From contig NZ_JACMYG010000002.1 of the NCBI RefSeq assembly GCF_014236655.1, forward strand, positions 62,001-126,000: a stretch of 64,000 nt of DNA, in the 5' to 3' direction. Position numbers and translations under genes: made by a program. The stretch comes from Pseudomonas kielensis (GTDB taxonomy: Bacteria > Pseudomonadota > Gammaproteobacteria > Pseudomonadales > Pseudomonadaceae). Below, in pieces: positions 43,407 to 51,819 of this stretch; position 1 is the first letter of the stretch, and each line of letters opens with the position of its first letter. Below the pieces are notes generated by a model that saw nothing but the letters and a program-made list of their open reading frames with translations, searched no databases and was not told the origin of the DNA.

Positions 43407-45887
43407 TTAGAAGTCCCACTTGGTGGTGAGCATCAGGTTGCGTGGCTCGCCGTAGTAGGTGGTGTCGAAGTTGCCCAGGCCCGTCAGGTACTTCTTGTCG
43501 AAGACGTTGTTGGCATTGGCGGTAAAGCTCAGGTGCTCGTTGAACTGGTAACGGGTCATCAGGTCGACCAGGGAGTAGCCGCCTTGCTTGATCCGGGTGT
43601 AGTCGCCGACGCTGGCGCTGTAGATATTGCCGTAGAACGCACTCTGCCAACTGATGCCGCCGCCGACGGTGACCTTGTCCAGCGCACCCGGCAGGCGGTA
43701 GGTGGTGAACGTGCGGAACACGTGCTCCGGCTTGGAGGTGGTCAGCGGATAACCAAAGATCCGTTGCTCATCCTGGTCACGGGTACGGGCATAGGTGTAG
43801 CCGGCCATCAGGTTCCAGCCGTCTTGCAACTCGCCGGCCATTTCCAGCTCGATGCCTTGGGTCGTCGCGCCGTCGATGGCCTTGTAGATGCCTTCGTTGG
43901 TCACCGGATCAGTGCCGATCGATTCGGCGACGTTGTCCTGTTCGATGCGGAACAGGGCCAGGCTGGCGTTCAGCTTGCCGTCCAGGTAGGTGCCTTTGAT
44001 GCCGGTTTCGTAGCTGTCGCCTTCCACCGGTGCCAGGGTCTTGCCGTTGATGTCCTTGAAGGTCTGCGGCTGGTAGATCGAGGTGTAGCTGGCGTAGACC
44101 GAGTAGGTGTCGTTGAGGTCATAGACCACGCCGGCGTAGGGGGTCACGACCCCGTGTTCCTTGTAGCTGGCGTGGGTGTCGTCAAGGCCCGCGCCTGGGT
44201 AGTACGAATAGTCTTCGTTGTACTTGAAGGTGCTCACGCGGCTGCCGAGGATGAACGACAAGTTATCGGTGGGACGCAGGCGGGTGGCCAGGTACATGCC
44301 GTTTTGGCTCTGGGTGCGCTCGTACTTGCCGTTTTTCGGGAACTCCTGGTACGGCAGGTCGCCGTCCCAGTCATAAATGCTGCCCGGTACCTGGCTGAAG
44401 GCACTGGTGTCGAAGGTCGAGCCGGTCTGGCGCGAGTGCGAAGTCATCACGCCGGCCACCAGGTCATGTTCACGCCCGCCCAGGGTAAACGGCCCCGAGA
44501 CATTGGCGTCGGCCGTGTTCTGCACGCGGTGACCTTCCCAGCGACCCCAGTACAGGAACATGCCTTCACCGGTGGCACGGTCCGGGCTGCCGCCGCTGGC
44601 CGAGGCCAGGCGGGTGTCGTGGTCGGTGGTTTTCTGGTCGAGGCTGACCTTGAACTGCCAGTCGTTGGCCAGGGCCTGTTCCAGGGAGGTGAAGTAGGTG
44701 ACGTCGTCGAAGTCGCGACGGCTCCAGTCGGCACCCGGGTTGAAGTGGCGCGGGAAGTCGGTGCGGCCACCGTCGGCGAAGTAGGTCGGGTTACCGGTCC
44801 AGGAGGTGCCGCGCGGGGTCACGCTGGACTTGTCGATGCCGAAGGTCAGCAGGGTGTCGGGCGTCAGGTCGGCTTCGAGGATGCCGTAGAACAGGTCCTT
44901 CTTCTGGCTGTAGTGGTCCAGGTAGGAATTCTTGTCCTGATAGGCGCCGACAAAACGCCCGCGTACGCTGGCGCTGTCGTTCAGGGGGCCGGAGATGTCG
45001 CCTTCGGTGCGGTAGGCGTCCCAGGAGCCGGCCGTGCCGCTGACCGAGGCCTTGAATTCCTTGGTCGGCTGCTTGCGGACCAGGTTGACGGTGGCGGACG
45101 GGTCGCCGGAGCCGGTCATCAGGCCGGTTGCGCCCTTGACCACTTCGATGCGGTCCAGGGTGGCGGCGTCGACGTTGGTTGCCGCTTCACCGTAGACACC
45201 GTCATAGGGACGGTTGATGCCGTCGTACTGGTAGTTGGTGATGGCAAAACCGCGGGAGGAAAACTCCATGCGGTCGCTGTCGTAGGCCTGTTGGCTGATG
45301 CCAAGGGTATTGCGCAACACATCGCCGACGCTCTGGGCGCCACGGTCGTCCATTTGCTGGCGGGTGATCACCGTCACCGATTGCGGGGTTTCACGCAGCG
45401 ACAGCGGCAGGCCGGTGGCGGTAGAGGTGGAGCCAGTGGTGTAGGCGTGCGTGTCTTCGGTGGTCGCGCCCAGGCCCTGGCCGGAGATGGTGGTGGCGCC
45501 CAGCTCCAGGGTACCGTCACCTTTGGGGGCCGCTTGCAGGATGTAGCCGCCGTTGTCCAGGGCCTGGGCCTGCAGGCCGCTGCCTTGCAACAAGCGCTGC
45601 AGGGCAGCGGCAGTGGTGAAGGTGCCGTTGAGCCCGGGGCTGCGCTTGCCGCTGGCCAAGTCGTTGTGCCCGGCGAGGAACACCCCACTTTGCTCGGCGT
45701 AGCTGTTCAGGGCCTCAACCAGCGAGCCGGCGCCGATGCTGTAGGGGCGCTTGCTGCTGGAGTGTTCGCTGGCGGCGGTTTCAGCGGCGTGGGCGACTGC
45801 CGGGGCGAGGCTCAGCAGGGCGGCCGGCAGGGCCAGCGCCAGGGGACGCAAGGCAAATCGAAAACGGGCAGCGACGTGGTGCGGCAT
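43407..45887 (-). CDS. TonB-dependent siderophore transducer with STN signalling domain
   Basis: Outer-membrane receptor of 826 residues that both imports a ferric siderophore and signals. After the signal peptide (~1-34) comes an STN domain (~48-115, YSIGAGSLVEALNSYAEQSGV), then the TonB box region (LELGATTISG), plug (SLRETPQSVTVITRQQMDD, VEVVKGATGLMTGSGDPSA) and barrel, ending KWDF. The next two upstream genes encode FecR and an ECF sigma, so binding of the siderophore should activate transcription of this receptor through them. It is ~100 residues longer than the non-signalling receptor at 3.3-5.5 kb. The substrate is unknown. Confidence 0.93.
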   Translation of the reverse strand: MPHHVAARFRFALRPLALALPAALLSLAPAVAHAAETAASEHSSSKRPYSIGAGSLVEALNSYAEQSGVFLAGHNDLASGKRSPGLNGTFTTAAALQRLLQGSGLQAQALDNGGYILQAAPKGDGTLELGATTISGQGLGATTEDTHAYTTGSTSTATGLPLSLRETPQSVTVITRQQMDDRGAQSVGDVLRNTLGISQQAYDSDRMEFSSRGFAITNYQYDGINRPYDGVYGEAATNVDAATLDRIEVVKGATGLMTGSGDPSATVNLVRKQPTKEFKASVSGTAGSWDAYRTEGDISGPLNDSASVRGRFVGAYQDKNSYLDHYSQKKDLFYGILEADLTPDTLLTFGIDKSSVTPRGTSWTGNPTYFADGGRTDFPRHFNPGADWSRRDFDDVTYFTSLEQALANDWQFKVSLDQKTTDHDTRLASASGGSPDRATGEGMFLYWGRWEGHRVQNTADANVSGPFTLGGREHDLVAGVMTSHSRQTGSTFDTSAFSQVPGSIYDWDGDLPYQEFPKNGKYERTQSQNGMYLATRLRPTDNLSFILGSRVSTFKYNEDYSYYPGAGLDDTHASYKEHGVVTPYAGVVYDLNDTYSVYASYTSIYQPQTFKDINGKTLAPVEGDSYETGIKGTYLDGKLNASLALFRIEQDNVAESIGTDPVTNEGIYKAIDGATTQGIELEMAGELQDGWNLMAGYTYARTRDQDEQRIFGYPLTTSKPEHVFRTFTTYRLPGALDKVTVGGGISWQSAFYGNIYSASVGDYTRIKQGGYSLVDLMTRYQFNEHLSFTANANNVFDKKYLTGLGNFDTTYYGEPRNLMLTTKWDF

Positions 45888-45999
45888 GGGGGTCCCTTTG
45901 GATCGAGTCGATCGGCAATTGAAGTACGTGTGCAGGGTTATCCGAACGAAAACCCCAAAAGGGAACCGCGAATCAAAATAATTCTCAGTATCTTGGTTG

Positions 46000-46986
46000 T
46001 CAGCTTCTGGCGCCGACGTTGACCCACCACGGCATGGGTTTTTCCACCCTGATCGGCAGCGCAGCGGCCAGCAGGCGCAGGGCCTGGTCGGTGTCCTTGA
46101 GCGGAAAGGAGCCCATCACCGGCATCTGCGCCACGCTCGGGTCGCAGGCCAGATGGCCATGGCGGTAGCGGCTCAGCTCCTCGAGCAACTGGCCCAGGGG
46201 CAGGTTGTCCGCCAGCAGCACGCCACGGCGCCAGGCTTCGCGCGCGGGGGAGACCGGGAGTTGGGGCTCGAAGCGCTCCTGGCTGAAGGCCATTTGGCGG
46301 CCCGCGGGCACCACTTGCACCTGAGCGTTGGCCAAGCGCACCTGTACCGCGCCTTCGAACACACTGAGCAAGGTGCGATCCGGGTCCTGGCGCACACTCA
46401 AGCGCGTGCCCATGGCCTGTAGCAGGCCGTGGCGGGTCTGCACCCGCAAGGGTCGGAGGAGGTCCTTGGCGGTGTCGATCAGCACTTCGCCGAGTTGCAG
46501 GTCGAGCAGGCGCTGCTGGCTGTCAAAGCGCACATCCAGAGCGCTCAAGGCGTTGAGCCAGACCCGGCTGCCATCGCTGAGCCGGGTTTCGCGTATTTCA
46601 CCGGTGCCGGTGGAAAGGTCGGCGGTCCAGCGCTCCAGGGTGGCGGGCAGCGAGGTCTGGCGCCAGGCACTGAAGCCCAGCAGGCTGCCCGAGGTCAGGA
46701 TCAACAACGACTTGAGGGTCTGGCGGCGCGTGACGCTGGTGCGTCCGGTGCCGCGCAGGACCTTGCTCGCCGCTTGGGAGTCGGCGGCGCCCTGCAGCGG
46801 GGCAAATCGCTCTCCGACCCGCTGCACATACCGCCAGGCGTTCTGGTGCTCGCCACTCTGGGCCAGCCAGGCTTGCCAGCGCAGGCGCTCCTGCTCGCCG
46901 ACCTGTTGATCGTTGAGTTGCACGTACCAATGGGCCGCCTGCTGCAGGCTGGCGTGGCTGAGTTTGTTCACGGTGCTGGGAGGCAA
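46000..46986 (-). CDS. FecR-family anti-sigma regulator
   Basis: Inner-membrane signal transducer of 328 residues. It has a cytoplasmic anti-sigma N-terminus (~8-85, LQQAAHWYVQLNDQQVGEQE), one transmembrane segment (~92-108, SLLILTSGSLLGFSAW) and a periplasmic FecR domain (~120-220, TGTGEIRETRLSDGSRVWLN). A C-terminal STN-like contact domain follows. The frame opens with TTG at 46986, 6 bp after the sigma stop; a GTG at 46971 is an alternative, neither with a clear SD, suggesting coupling to the sigma gene. It receives the signal from the receptor's STN domain. Confidence 0.9.
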   Translation of the reverse strand: MPPSTVNKLSHASLQQAAHWYVQLNDQQVGEQERLRWQAWLAQSGEHQNAWRYVQRVGERFAPLQGAADSQAASKVLRGTGRTSVTRRQTLKSLLILTSGSLLGFSAWRQTSLPATLERWTADLSTGTGEIRETRLSDGSRVWLNALSALDVRFDSQQRLLDLQLGEVLIDTAKDLLRPLRVQTRHGLLQAMGTRLSVRQDPDRTLLSVFEGAVQVRLANAQVQVVPAGRQMAFSQERFEPQLPVSPAREAWRRGVLLADNLPLGQLLEELSRYRHGHLACDPSVAQMPVMGSFPLKDTDQALRLLAAALPIRVEKPMPWWVNVGARS

Positions 46987-46992
46987 GGGCGG

Positions 46993-47517
46993 TTACTCGA
47001 TCAACAGGCCGTCGAGTTCGGCCTCGAGCATGGCGCAGTGCATCAGGGCCTGGGCCAGGTACTTCTTGACCATGCGCTCGGACACACCGATCTCAAGGCC
47101 GATCGCCTTGTAGGGCATGCCGTGCAGTTGGGCGAGGATGAACGCGTCGCTGACCCGCTGCGGCAGGCGCTGCAACATGGCATCCACTTCGTGCAGGGTT
47201 TCGACGATGATCGCCCGTTGCTCGGGAGAGGGGTGCATGGCCTGGGGGCGTTCGCTCAGGGCCTGCAGCCAGGCCTGTTCCAGTTGCCGGCGGCGCCAGT
47301 GATCAATGCACAGACCCCGGGCGATGGTCGCCAGGTAGGAGCGTTCATGGACTTCGCCCTGGAATTCCTGTGGGCGCTTGAGCACCCGGATGAAGGTGTC
47401 ATGGGCCAGGTCTGCGGCATCGAAGGCGTTGCTCAGGCGACGGCGCAGCAGCTCGTACAACCAGCGATGGTGGCTGGTGTAGAGGTTCTGCACGAGTGAG
47501 GGTTCGACGACCATCAT
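46993..47517 (-). CDS. ECF sigma factor, FecI/iron-starvation type
   Basis: A 174-residue sigma-70 family ECF factor with region 2 (~8-75, DLAHDTFIRVLKRP) and region 4 (~115-165, RVSDAFILAQLHGMPYKAIGLEIGVSERMVKKYL). It heads the sigma-fecR-receptor unit. A Fur-box-like palindrome lies ~85 bp upstream, so iron limitation probably sets its level and siderophore binding its activity. The target promoter is expected before the receptor at 45888-45999, but no -35/-10 could be assigned confidently. Confidence 0.9.
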   Translation of the reverse strand: MMVVEPSLVQNLYTSHHRWLYELLRRRLSNAFDAADLAHDTFIRVLKRPQEFQGEVHERSYLATIARGLCIDHWRRRQLEQAWLQALSERPQAMHPSPEQRAIIVETLHEVDAMLQRLPQRVSDAFILAQLHGMPYKAIGLEIGVSERMVKKYLAQALMHCAMLEAELDGLLIE

Positions 47518-47601
47518 AAAGAGCGCATTTCCATACGGCGTGATGGCACCAGAGGTGCAAATGGGAATTGGTCGCGATTAAAGCAAAAGGTGTGTCAGGG
47601 T

Positions 47602-47620
47602 GCAAATGATATTGGTTTGC
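47602..47620 (-). promoter_or_regulatory. Fur-box-like site upstream of the ECF sigma gene
   Basis: GCAAATGATATTGGTTTGC matches the 19-bp Fur consensus at 12 positions and has symmetrical GCAAA/TTTGC ends. It lies 85 bp from the sigma start codon, in the control region shared with nnrS. Confidence 0.45.
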
Positions 47621-47680
47621 TTTTAGGCGCTGGCTTGTGGCGCCTGGCGAGCGTTTTTGTCCGGGTATTGTGTTCAAGAA

Positions 47681-47737
47681 GTCAATATGACTCATTTTGG
47701 TGTCATTACGACCTCATTGCCTTGCAGTCAATATGAC
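47681..47737 (+). promoter_or_regulatory. Triple GT-N7-AC sites (NorR-type enhancer) upstream of nnrS
   Basis: Three 11-bp elements of the form GT-N7-AC occur at 47681-47691 (GTCAATATGAC), 47702-47712 (GTCATTACGAC) and 47727-47737 (GTCAATATGAC). NorR, the nitric-oxide-sensing sigma-54 activator, binds GT-N7-AC sites, three of them at E. coli norVW. The sites sit about 70-115 bp before the predicted transcription start of a gene belonging to a NO-related family. No norR gene is in the window. Confidence 0.72.
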
Positions 47738-47777
47738 TCTATGGCCGTCAAGCCCGCGGATTACCAGAGGGTGGAGC

Positions 47778-47792
47778 TGGCACGGGACTTGA
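47778..47792 (+). promoter_or_regulatory. Sigma-54-like promoter of nnrS
   Basis: TGGCAC-GGGAC-TTGA has the right 5-bp spacing between the -24 (TGGCAC) and -12 elements. The -12 box reads TTGA instead of the consensus TTGC. It lies 41 bp after the last GT-N7-AC site, which is compatible with NorR activation. Confidence 0.55.
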
Positions 47793-47834
47793 TAGCTATC
47801 ACGGACAACGCACGGGTGAAGGGAGAAAAAAACA

Positions 47835-47876
47835 ATGTTCGGCAGCAATCAATGGCTGATGGAAGGGGGCGCCTGA
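47835..47876 (+). CDS. 13-residue leader ORF coupled to nnrS
   Basis: ATG at 47835 preceded by AAGGGAG, encoding MFGSNQWLMEGGA and ending TGA one base before the nnrS ATG. The good ribosome-binding site and the 1-bp junction suggest a translated leader that couples to nnrS. The nnrS SD (GGAAGGGGG) lies inside this ORF, so translating ribosomes could open or mask it. Whether the peptide itself has a role is unknown. Confidence 0.45.
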   Translation: MFGSNQWLMEGGA

Positions 47877-47877
47877 C

Positions 47878-49032
47878 ATGCCTTCAATCAAGGACGTACC
47901 CCTGTGGAGCCTGGGCTTTCGCCCGTTTTTCCTCGCCGGCGCCGGGTTTGCCTGTGTCGCCCTGGCGATCTGGAGTCTGTGGCTGTACGGGCGCTTGCCT
48001 GCGGCCCAACCCCTGGGTGGGATGCTGGCCTGGCATCGCCACGAAATGCCCTTCGGTTTTGCCACGGCGATCATTGCCGGGTTCCTGCTGACGGCGGTGC
48101 CTAACTGGACCGGGCGTCGCGGGCTGTGTGGCTGGCCGCTGCTGGGCCTGGTGCTGGTATGGCTGCTAGCGCGCCTGGCGTGGCTGATGCCGATCGACGC
48201 GGAGGCCTTGCTGGTGCTGCAGCTGCCATTCCTGCCGTTGCTGGCACTGTTGCTGGGACGGGACCTGGTCGCGGCGCGTAAAACCGAGAACTACCCGATC
48301 CTGTTGATGATCGGCTTGCTGGCCGGTTGTCAGTGGCTGACGCTGTGGGGCATGGCCCACGAGGACCTGGCCTGGCAGCGTCGTGGCGTGTTGGCGGCGC
48401 TGTGGTTGGTGGCGGGGTTGATGAGTGTCATTGGCGGGCGGGTAATTCCCTTCTTTATTCAACGCGGCCTGCAGCGCGCGCCAGGCGCGCCGGCCAGCCC
48501 GCTGCCGACCCGGGTGCTGCTGGTCAGCAGCCTGCTGGCAGCGTTGTTGATCGGCGTTGGTTTCAACGACCTGCCACGGCCCTGGCTGGCGGCGCTGTAC
48601 CTGTTGATCAGTGGCCTGCACCTGGCGCGCCTTTGGCGCTGGCATGATCGGGGTATCTGGCGCGTGCCACTGCTCTGGTCGCTGTACCTGGCTTATGCCT
48701 GGCTGCTGGTGGCCGCGCTGGCCATGGCGCTGTGGCAGCTGGGGTTGCTGGGGCAACAGAGCCTGGCGACCCACGCGCTGGCGGTCGGCGGCATTGGCGG
48801 CCTGGTGCTGGCGATGATTGCCCGGGTCAGCCTGGGGCATACCGGGCGCCCGCTGCAGCCGTCCAAGGGGGTGGTGCTGGGGTTCGCCCTGGTGCTGTTG
48901 GCCGGTCTGTCCCGGGTATTGCTGGTGCCGTTCAGCAGCCACGGCCTGGGCATTTCAGCCCTGTGCTGGTGCCTGGCGTTTGCCCTGTTTCTGCAGGGTT
49001 ACACGCGGATTTTGAGCGGGCCCAGGATCTAG
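47878..49032 (+). CDS. nnrS: NnrS family haem/copper-dependent NO-stress membrane protein
   Basis: Integral membrane protein of 384 residues with about 12 hydrophobic segments. The N-terminus PLWSLGFRPFFLAGAGFA and the histidine motif WHRHEMPFGFATAIIAGFLLTAVPNWTG are the NnrS signature, the His residues being candidate haem ligands. NnrS proteins relieve nitric-oxide stress in denitrifiers and some pathogens. SD GGAAGGGGG precedes the ATG at 47878. It has a NorR-type enhancer and a sigma-54-like promoter upstream. No denitrification genes are in the window, so a role in NO detoxification is more likely than one in denitrification itself. Confidence 0.88.
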   Translation: MPSIKDVPLWSLGFRPFFLAGAGFACVALAIWSLWLYGRLPAAQPLGGMLAWHRHEMPFGFATAIIAGFLLTAVPNWTGRRGLCGWPLLGLVLVWLLARLAWLMPIDAEALLVLQLPFLPLLALLLGRDLVAARKTENYPILLMIGLLAGCQWLTLWGMAHEDLAWQRRGVLAALWLVAGLMSVIGGRVIPFFIQRGLQRAPGAPASPLPTRVLLVSSLLAALLIGVGFNDLPRPWLAALYLLISGLHLARLWRWHDRGIWRVPLLWSLYLAYAWLLVAALAMALWQLGLLGQQSLATHALAVGGIGGLVLAMIARVSLGHTGRPLQPSKGVVLGFALVLLAGLSRVLLVPFSSHGLGISALCWCLAFALFLQGYTRILSGPRI

Positions 49033-49191
49033 GGCGTTTGCGCCGATGCCTGACCGGTGGTCGCACCACGCCAATTTTGGGGGGAATTGCGCTTAGCTCA
49101 AGGGACAACCACCAGCGCGCGTAGGCACTCGATGCCACAGCGACGCTGACCCAGGACTCCTTGCGTCCTGACCGTCCCTGAGGAGATTGCC

Positions 49192-49653
49192 GTGCTGACG
49201 TTCAATATCAATGGCAACGATCAACCCCTGGAAGTGCCCGGCGACATGCCGCTGTTGTGGGTGTTGCGCGATGTCGCGCACCTGACCGGGACCAAATTCG
49301 GCTGCGGCATGGCGCAATGCGGGGCCTGTACCGTGCATGTCGACGGTGCGCCTTTGCGCTCATGCATCACCCCGGCTGCGGCGGTGGCCAACGGGCAGAA
49401 GATTGTCACCATCGAAGGCCTGTCCAGCGACGGTTCGCACCCGGTGCAGCGGGCCTGGGCCGAGATCGACGTGGTGCAGTGCGGTTACTGCCAGTCCGGG
49501 CAGATCATGTCGGCGGTGGCCCTGCTGGCGAAAATCCCCGCGCCGACTGACAGTGATATCGATCAGGCGCTGTCGGGCAATATCTGCCGTTGTGGCACCT
49601 ACCCGCGTATTCGGGCGGCGATCAAGCGTGCTGCGCACATCGGGGAGGCCTGA
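49192..49653 (+). CDS. [2Fe-2S] subunit of a molybdenum hydroxylase (IorA-like)
   Basis: Electron-transfer subunit of 153 residues. The N-terminal plant-type ferredoxin domain holds C38, C43, C46 and C58 ([17 protein letters not shown]). The C-terminal helical domain holds the second cluster motifs [10 protein letters not shown] and [13 protein letters not shown] start at 49192 with GAGGAG upstream. It is 2 bp from the large subunit gene. The family includes isoquinoline 1-oxidoreductase and periplasmic aldehyde dehydrogenases. Confidence 0.9.
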   Translation: MLTFNINGNDQPLEVPGDMPLLWVLRDVAHLTGTKFGCGMAQCGACTVHVDGAPLRSCITPAAAVANGQKIVTIEGLSSDGSHPVQRAWAEIDVVQCGYCQSGQIMSAVALLAKIPAPTDSDIDQALSGNICRCGTYPRIRAAIKRAAHIGEA

Positions 49654-49655
49654 GC

Positions 49656-51818
49656 ATGAGCGTACTCACCGAAAGCTCGCGCCGCTCCTTTCTCAAAGGC
49701 AGCGCCGTACTGGGCGCTGGCCTGGTGGTGGGGTTTTTGATCCCCGGGGCCAACCGCTTTGCCCGCGCGGCCACGGATTCGGGCTTTGCGCCCAACGCTT
49801 TTCTGCGGATCGCCCCGGACAGCCGCGTCACCATACTGTTGGGGCACGCGGAAATGGGCCAGGGCATCTGGACTGGCCTGACCATGCTGATCGCCGAGGA
49901 ACTGGACGCGGACTGGAGCAAGATTCGCGTCGAACACGCCCCGGCGTCGGCGGCGTTGTACGGCCTGCCAGCCTTTGGCGGCATGCAGATCACCGGGGGC
50001 TCGACTTCGACCTGGATGGAGTTCGACCGCTATCGCCAGGCCGGTGCCGCGGCACGTCTGATGTTGATCGAAGCCGCTGCCAAGCGCTTCAACGTCGCGC
50101 CATCCCAGGTGCGCACCGAAGCGGGGGTGGTGATTGCCGGCGACCAGCGGGCCACCTATGGCGAACTGGCCAATGAGGCCGGGCAACTGCCGGTGCCGGA
50201 TCCGGCATCGATCAAACTCAAGGACGCCAAGGACTGGACCCTGATCGGCAAGCCGACCAAGCGCCTGGACTCCCCGGAGAAAATCACCGGCCAGGCGAAG
50301 TTCGGCATGGACGTGCAGTTCGAGGGGCTGCTCACCGCCATGGTCGCCCGTGCGCCGGTACTGGGCGGCAGCGTGCGCTCCTTCGACGCCCAGGCCGCGC
50401 TGGCGGTGCCCGGGGTGCACAAGGTACTGCAGGTGCCCACGGGCGTGGCGGTGGTGGCCGATCATTATTGGGCCGCCAAGCTGGGGCGCGATGCGCTGAA
50501 AATCGACTGGGACCTGGGCCCCAATGCAGGCCTGGACAGCGTCACCCTGCTGCAGGACTTCCGCAAGCTGGCCACCACCCCCGGCACACCGGCCAGCCAG
50601 GCCGGGGATGTCAGCGCCGCGTTGGCCAAGGCGACGAAGACCGTGGATGTCGAGTACAGCGTGCCGTACCTGGCGCATGCGCCGATGGAGCCGCTCAACT
50701 GCACGGTGCGCATTACCCACGCGCAATGCGAGATCTGGACCGGCACCCAGTTCCAGACCCTGGACCAGATGGTCGCGGCGAAGATCACCGGGCTCAAGCC
50801 GGAGCAGGTGGTGATTCATACCCAATTCCTCGGTGGCGGCTTCGGTCGGCGGGCCAACCCGACCTCGGATTTTGTCAGTGAGGCGGTGCAGGTGGCGCAC
50901 GTCGCCGGTGCGCCAGTGAAGACCGTCTGGTCGCGCGAAGACGACATCCGTGGCGGCTACTACCGCTCGGCCTTCCTGCATCACGCGCGGATCGGCCTGG
51001 GGCCGGATGGCTTGCCCTTGGCCTGGCAGCATGTGCTGGTGGGGCAGTCGATCATGGCCGGGACCATGCTGGAGGCGAGCATGATCAAGGATGGCATCGA
51101 CAAGACCTCGGTCGAAGGGGTGGCGGACAGTCCCTACCTGGCCAGCCTGGCCAATCACCGGGTCGACCTGCACTCACCCAAGACCGGCATCAGTGTGCTG
51201 TGGCTGCGTTCGGTGGGGCACACCCACACCGCTTTTGTCATGGAATCCTTGATCGACGAACTGGCTGCGGCGGCAGGCAAGGACCCGGTGGACTACCGGC
51301 GGACTTTGCTCAAGGACCATCCACGGCACCTCGGGGTGCTCAACCTGGCCGTGGAAAAGGCCAACTGGCAGGCACCCTTGCCGGCGGGGCATGCCTTGGG
51401 GGTGGCGGTGCACGAGTCCTTTGGCAGTTATGTCGCGCAAGTCAGCGAAGTGTCCCAGGACAACCTGAAAATCCGCGTGCACCGGGTGGTCTGTGCCGTC
51501 GATTGCGGGATTGCGGTGAACCCGGCCAGCATTGTCGCGCAGATGGAGTCGTGCATCACTTTCGGCCTGGGTTTCACCTTGCACAGCAAAGTGACCTTCA
51601 AGGACGGTCAGGTGGTGCAGTCCAACTACCACGACTATCAGGTGCTGCGGCTCAACGAAATGCCTGAGGTGCAGGTGCACATCCTGCCCAGCACCGAGAA
51701 GCCGGGTGGTATCGGCGAGGCTGGCGTGCCGCCCACTGCACCGGCGGTGGCCAATGCGGTGTATGCCCTGACCGGGCAACGCCTGCGTGAGTTGCCGTTG
51801 CAGCTGGAGGGGGTGTGA
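49656..51818 (+). CDS. Molybdopterin-binding subunit of hydroxylase/aldehyde dehydrogenase (IorB-like), Tat-exported
   Basis: Catalytic molybdenum subunit of 720 residues. The N-terminus carries a twin-arginine signal (SSRRSFLKGSAVLGAGLVVG), so the heterodimer is exported folded. Molybdopterin motifs are visible, such as GHAEMGQGIWTGLTMLIAEEL, GGGFGRRANPTSDF and EKPGGIGEAGVPP near the end. It has the duplicated domain of isoquinoline-1-oxidoreductase beta rather than the xanthine-dehydrogenase layout. GGGGAGG precedes the ATG at 49656. The next gene, a dihaem cytochrome 1 bp further on, is the likely electron acceptor. The substrate (aldehyde or N-heterocycle) is open. Confidence 0.9.
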   Translation: MSVLTESSRRSFLKGSAVLGAGLVVGFLIPGANRFARAATDSGFAPNAFLRIAPDSRVTILLGHAEMGQGIWTGLTMLIAEELDADWSKIRVEHAPASAALYGLPAFGGMQITGGSTSTWMEFDRYRQAGAAARLMLIEAAAKRFNVAPSQVRTEAGVVIAGDQRATYGELANEAGQLPVPDPASIKLKDAKDWTLIGKPTKRLDSPEKITGQAKFGMDVQFEGLLTAMVARAPVLGGSVRSFDAQAALAVPGVHKVLQVPTGVAVVADHYWAAKLGRDALKIDWDLGPNAGLDSVTLLQDFRKLATTPGTPASQAGDVSAALAKATKTVDVEYSVPYLAHAPMEPLNCTVRITHAQCEIWTGTQFQTLDQMVAAKITGLKPEQVVIHTQFLGGGFGRRANPTSDFVSEAVQVAHVAGAPVKTVWSREDDIRGGYYRSAFLHHARIGLGPDGLPLAWQHVLVGQSIMAGTMLEASMIKDGIDKTSVEGVADSPYLASLANHRVDLHSPKTGISVLWLRSVGHTHTAFVMESLIDELAAAAGKDPVDYRRTLLKDHPRHLGVLNLAVEKANWQAPLPAGHALGVAVHESFGSYVAQVSEVSQDNLKIRVHRVVCAVDCGIAVNPASIVAQMESCITFGLGFTLHSKVTFKDGQVVQSNYHDYQVLRLNEMPEVQVHILPSTEKPGGIGEAGVPPTAPAVANAVYALTGQRLRELPLQLEGV

Positions 51819-51819
51819 G

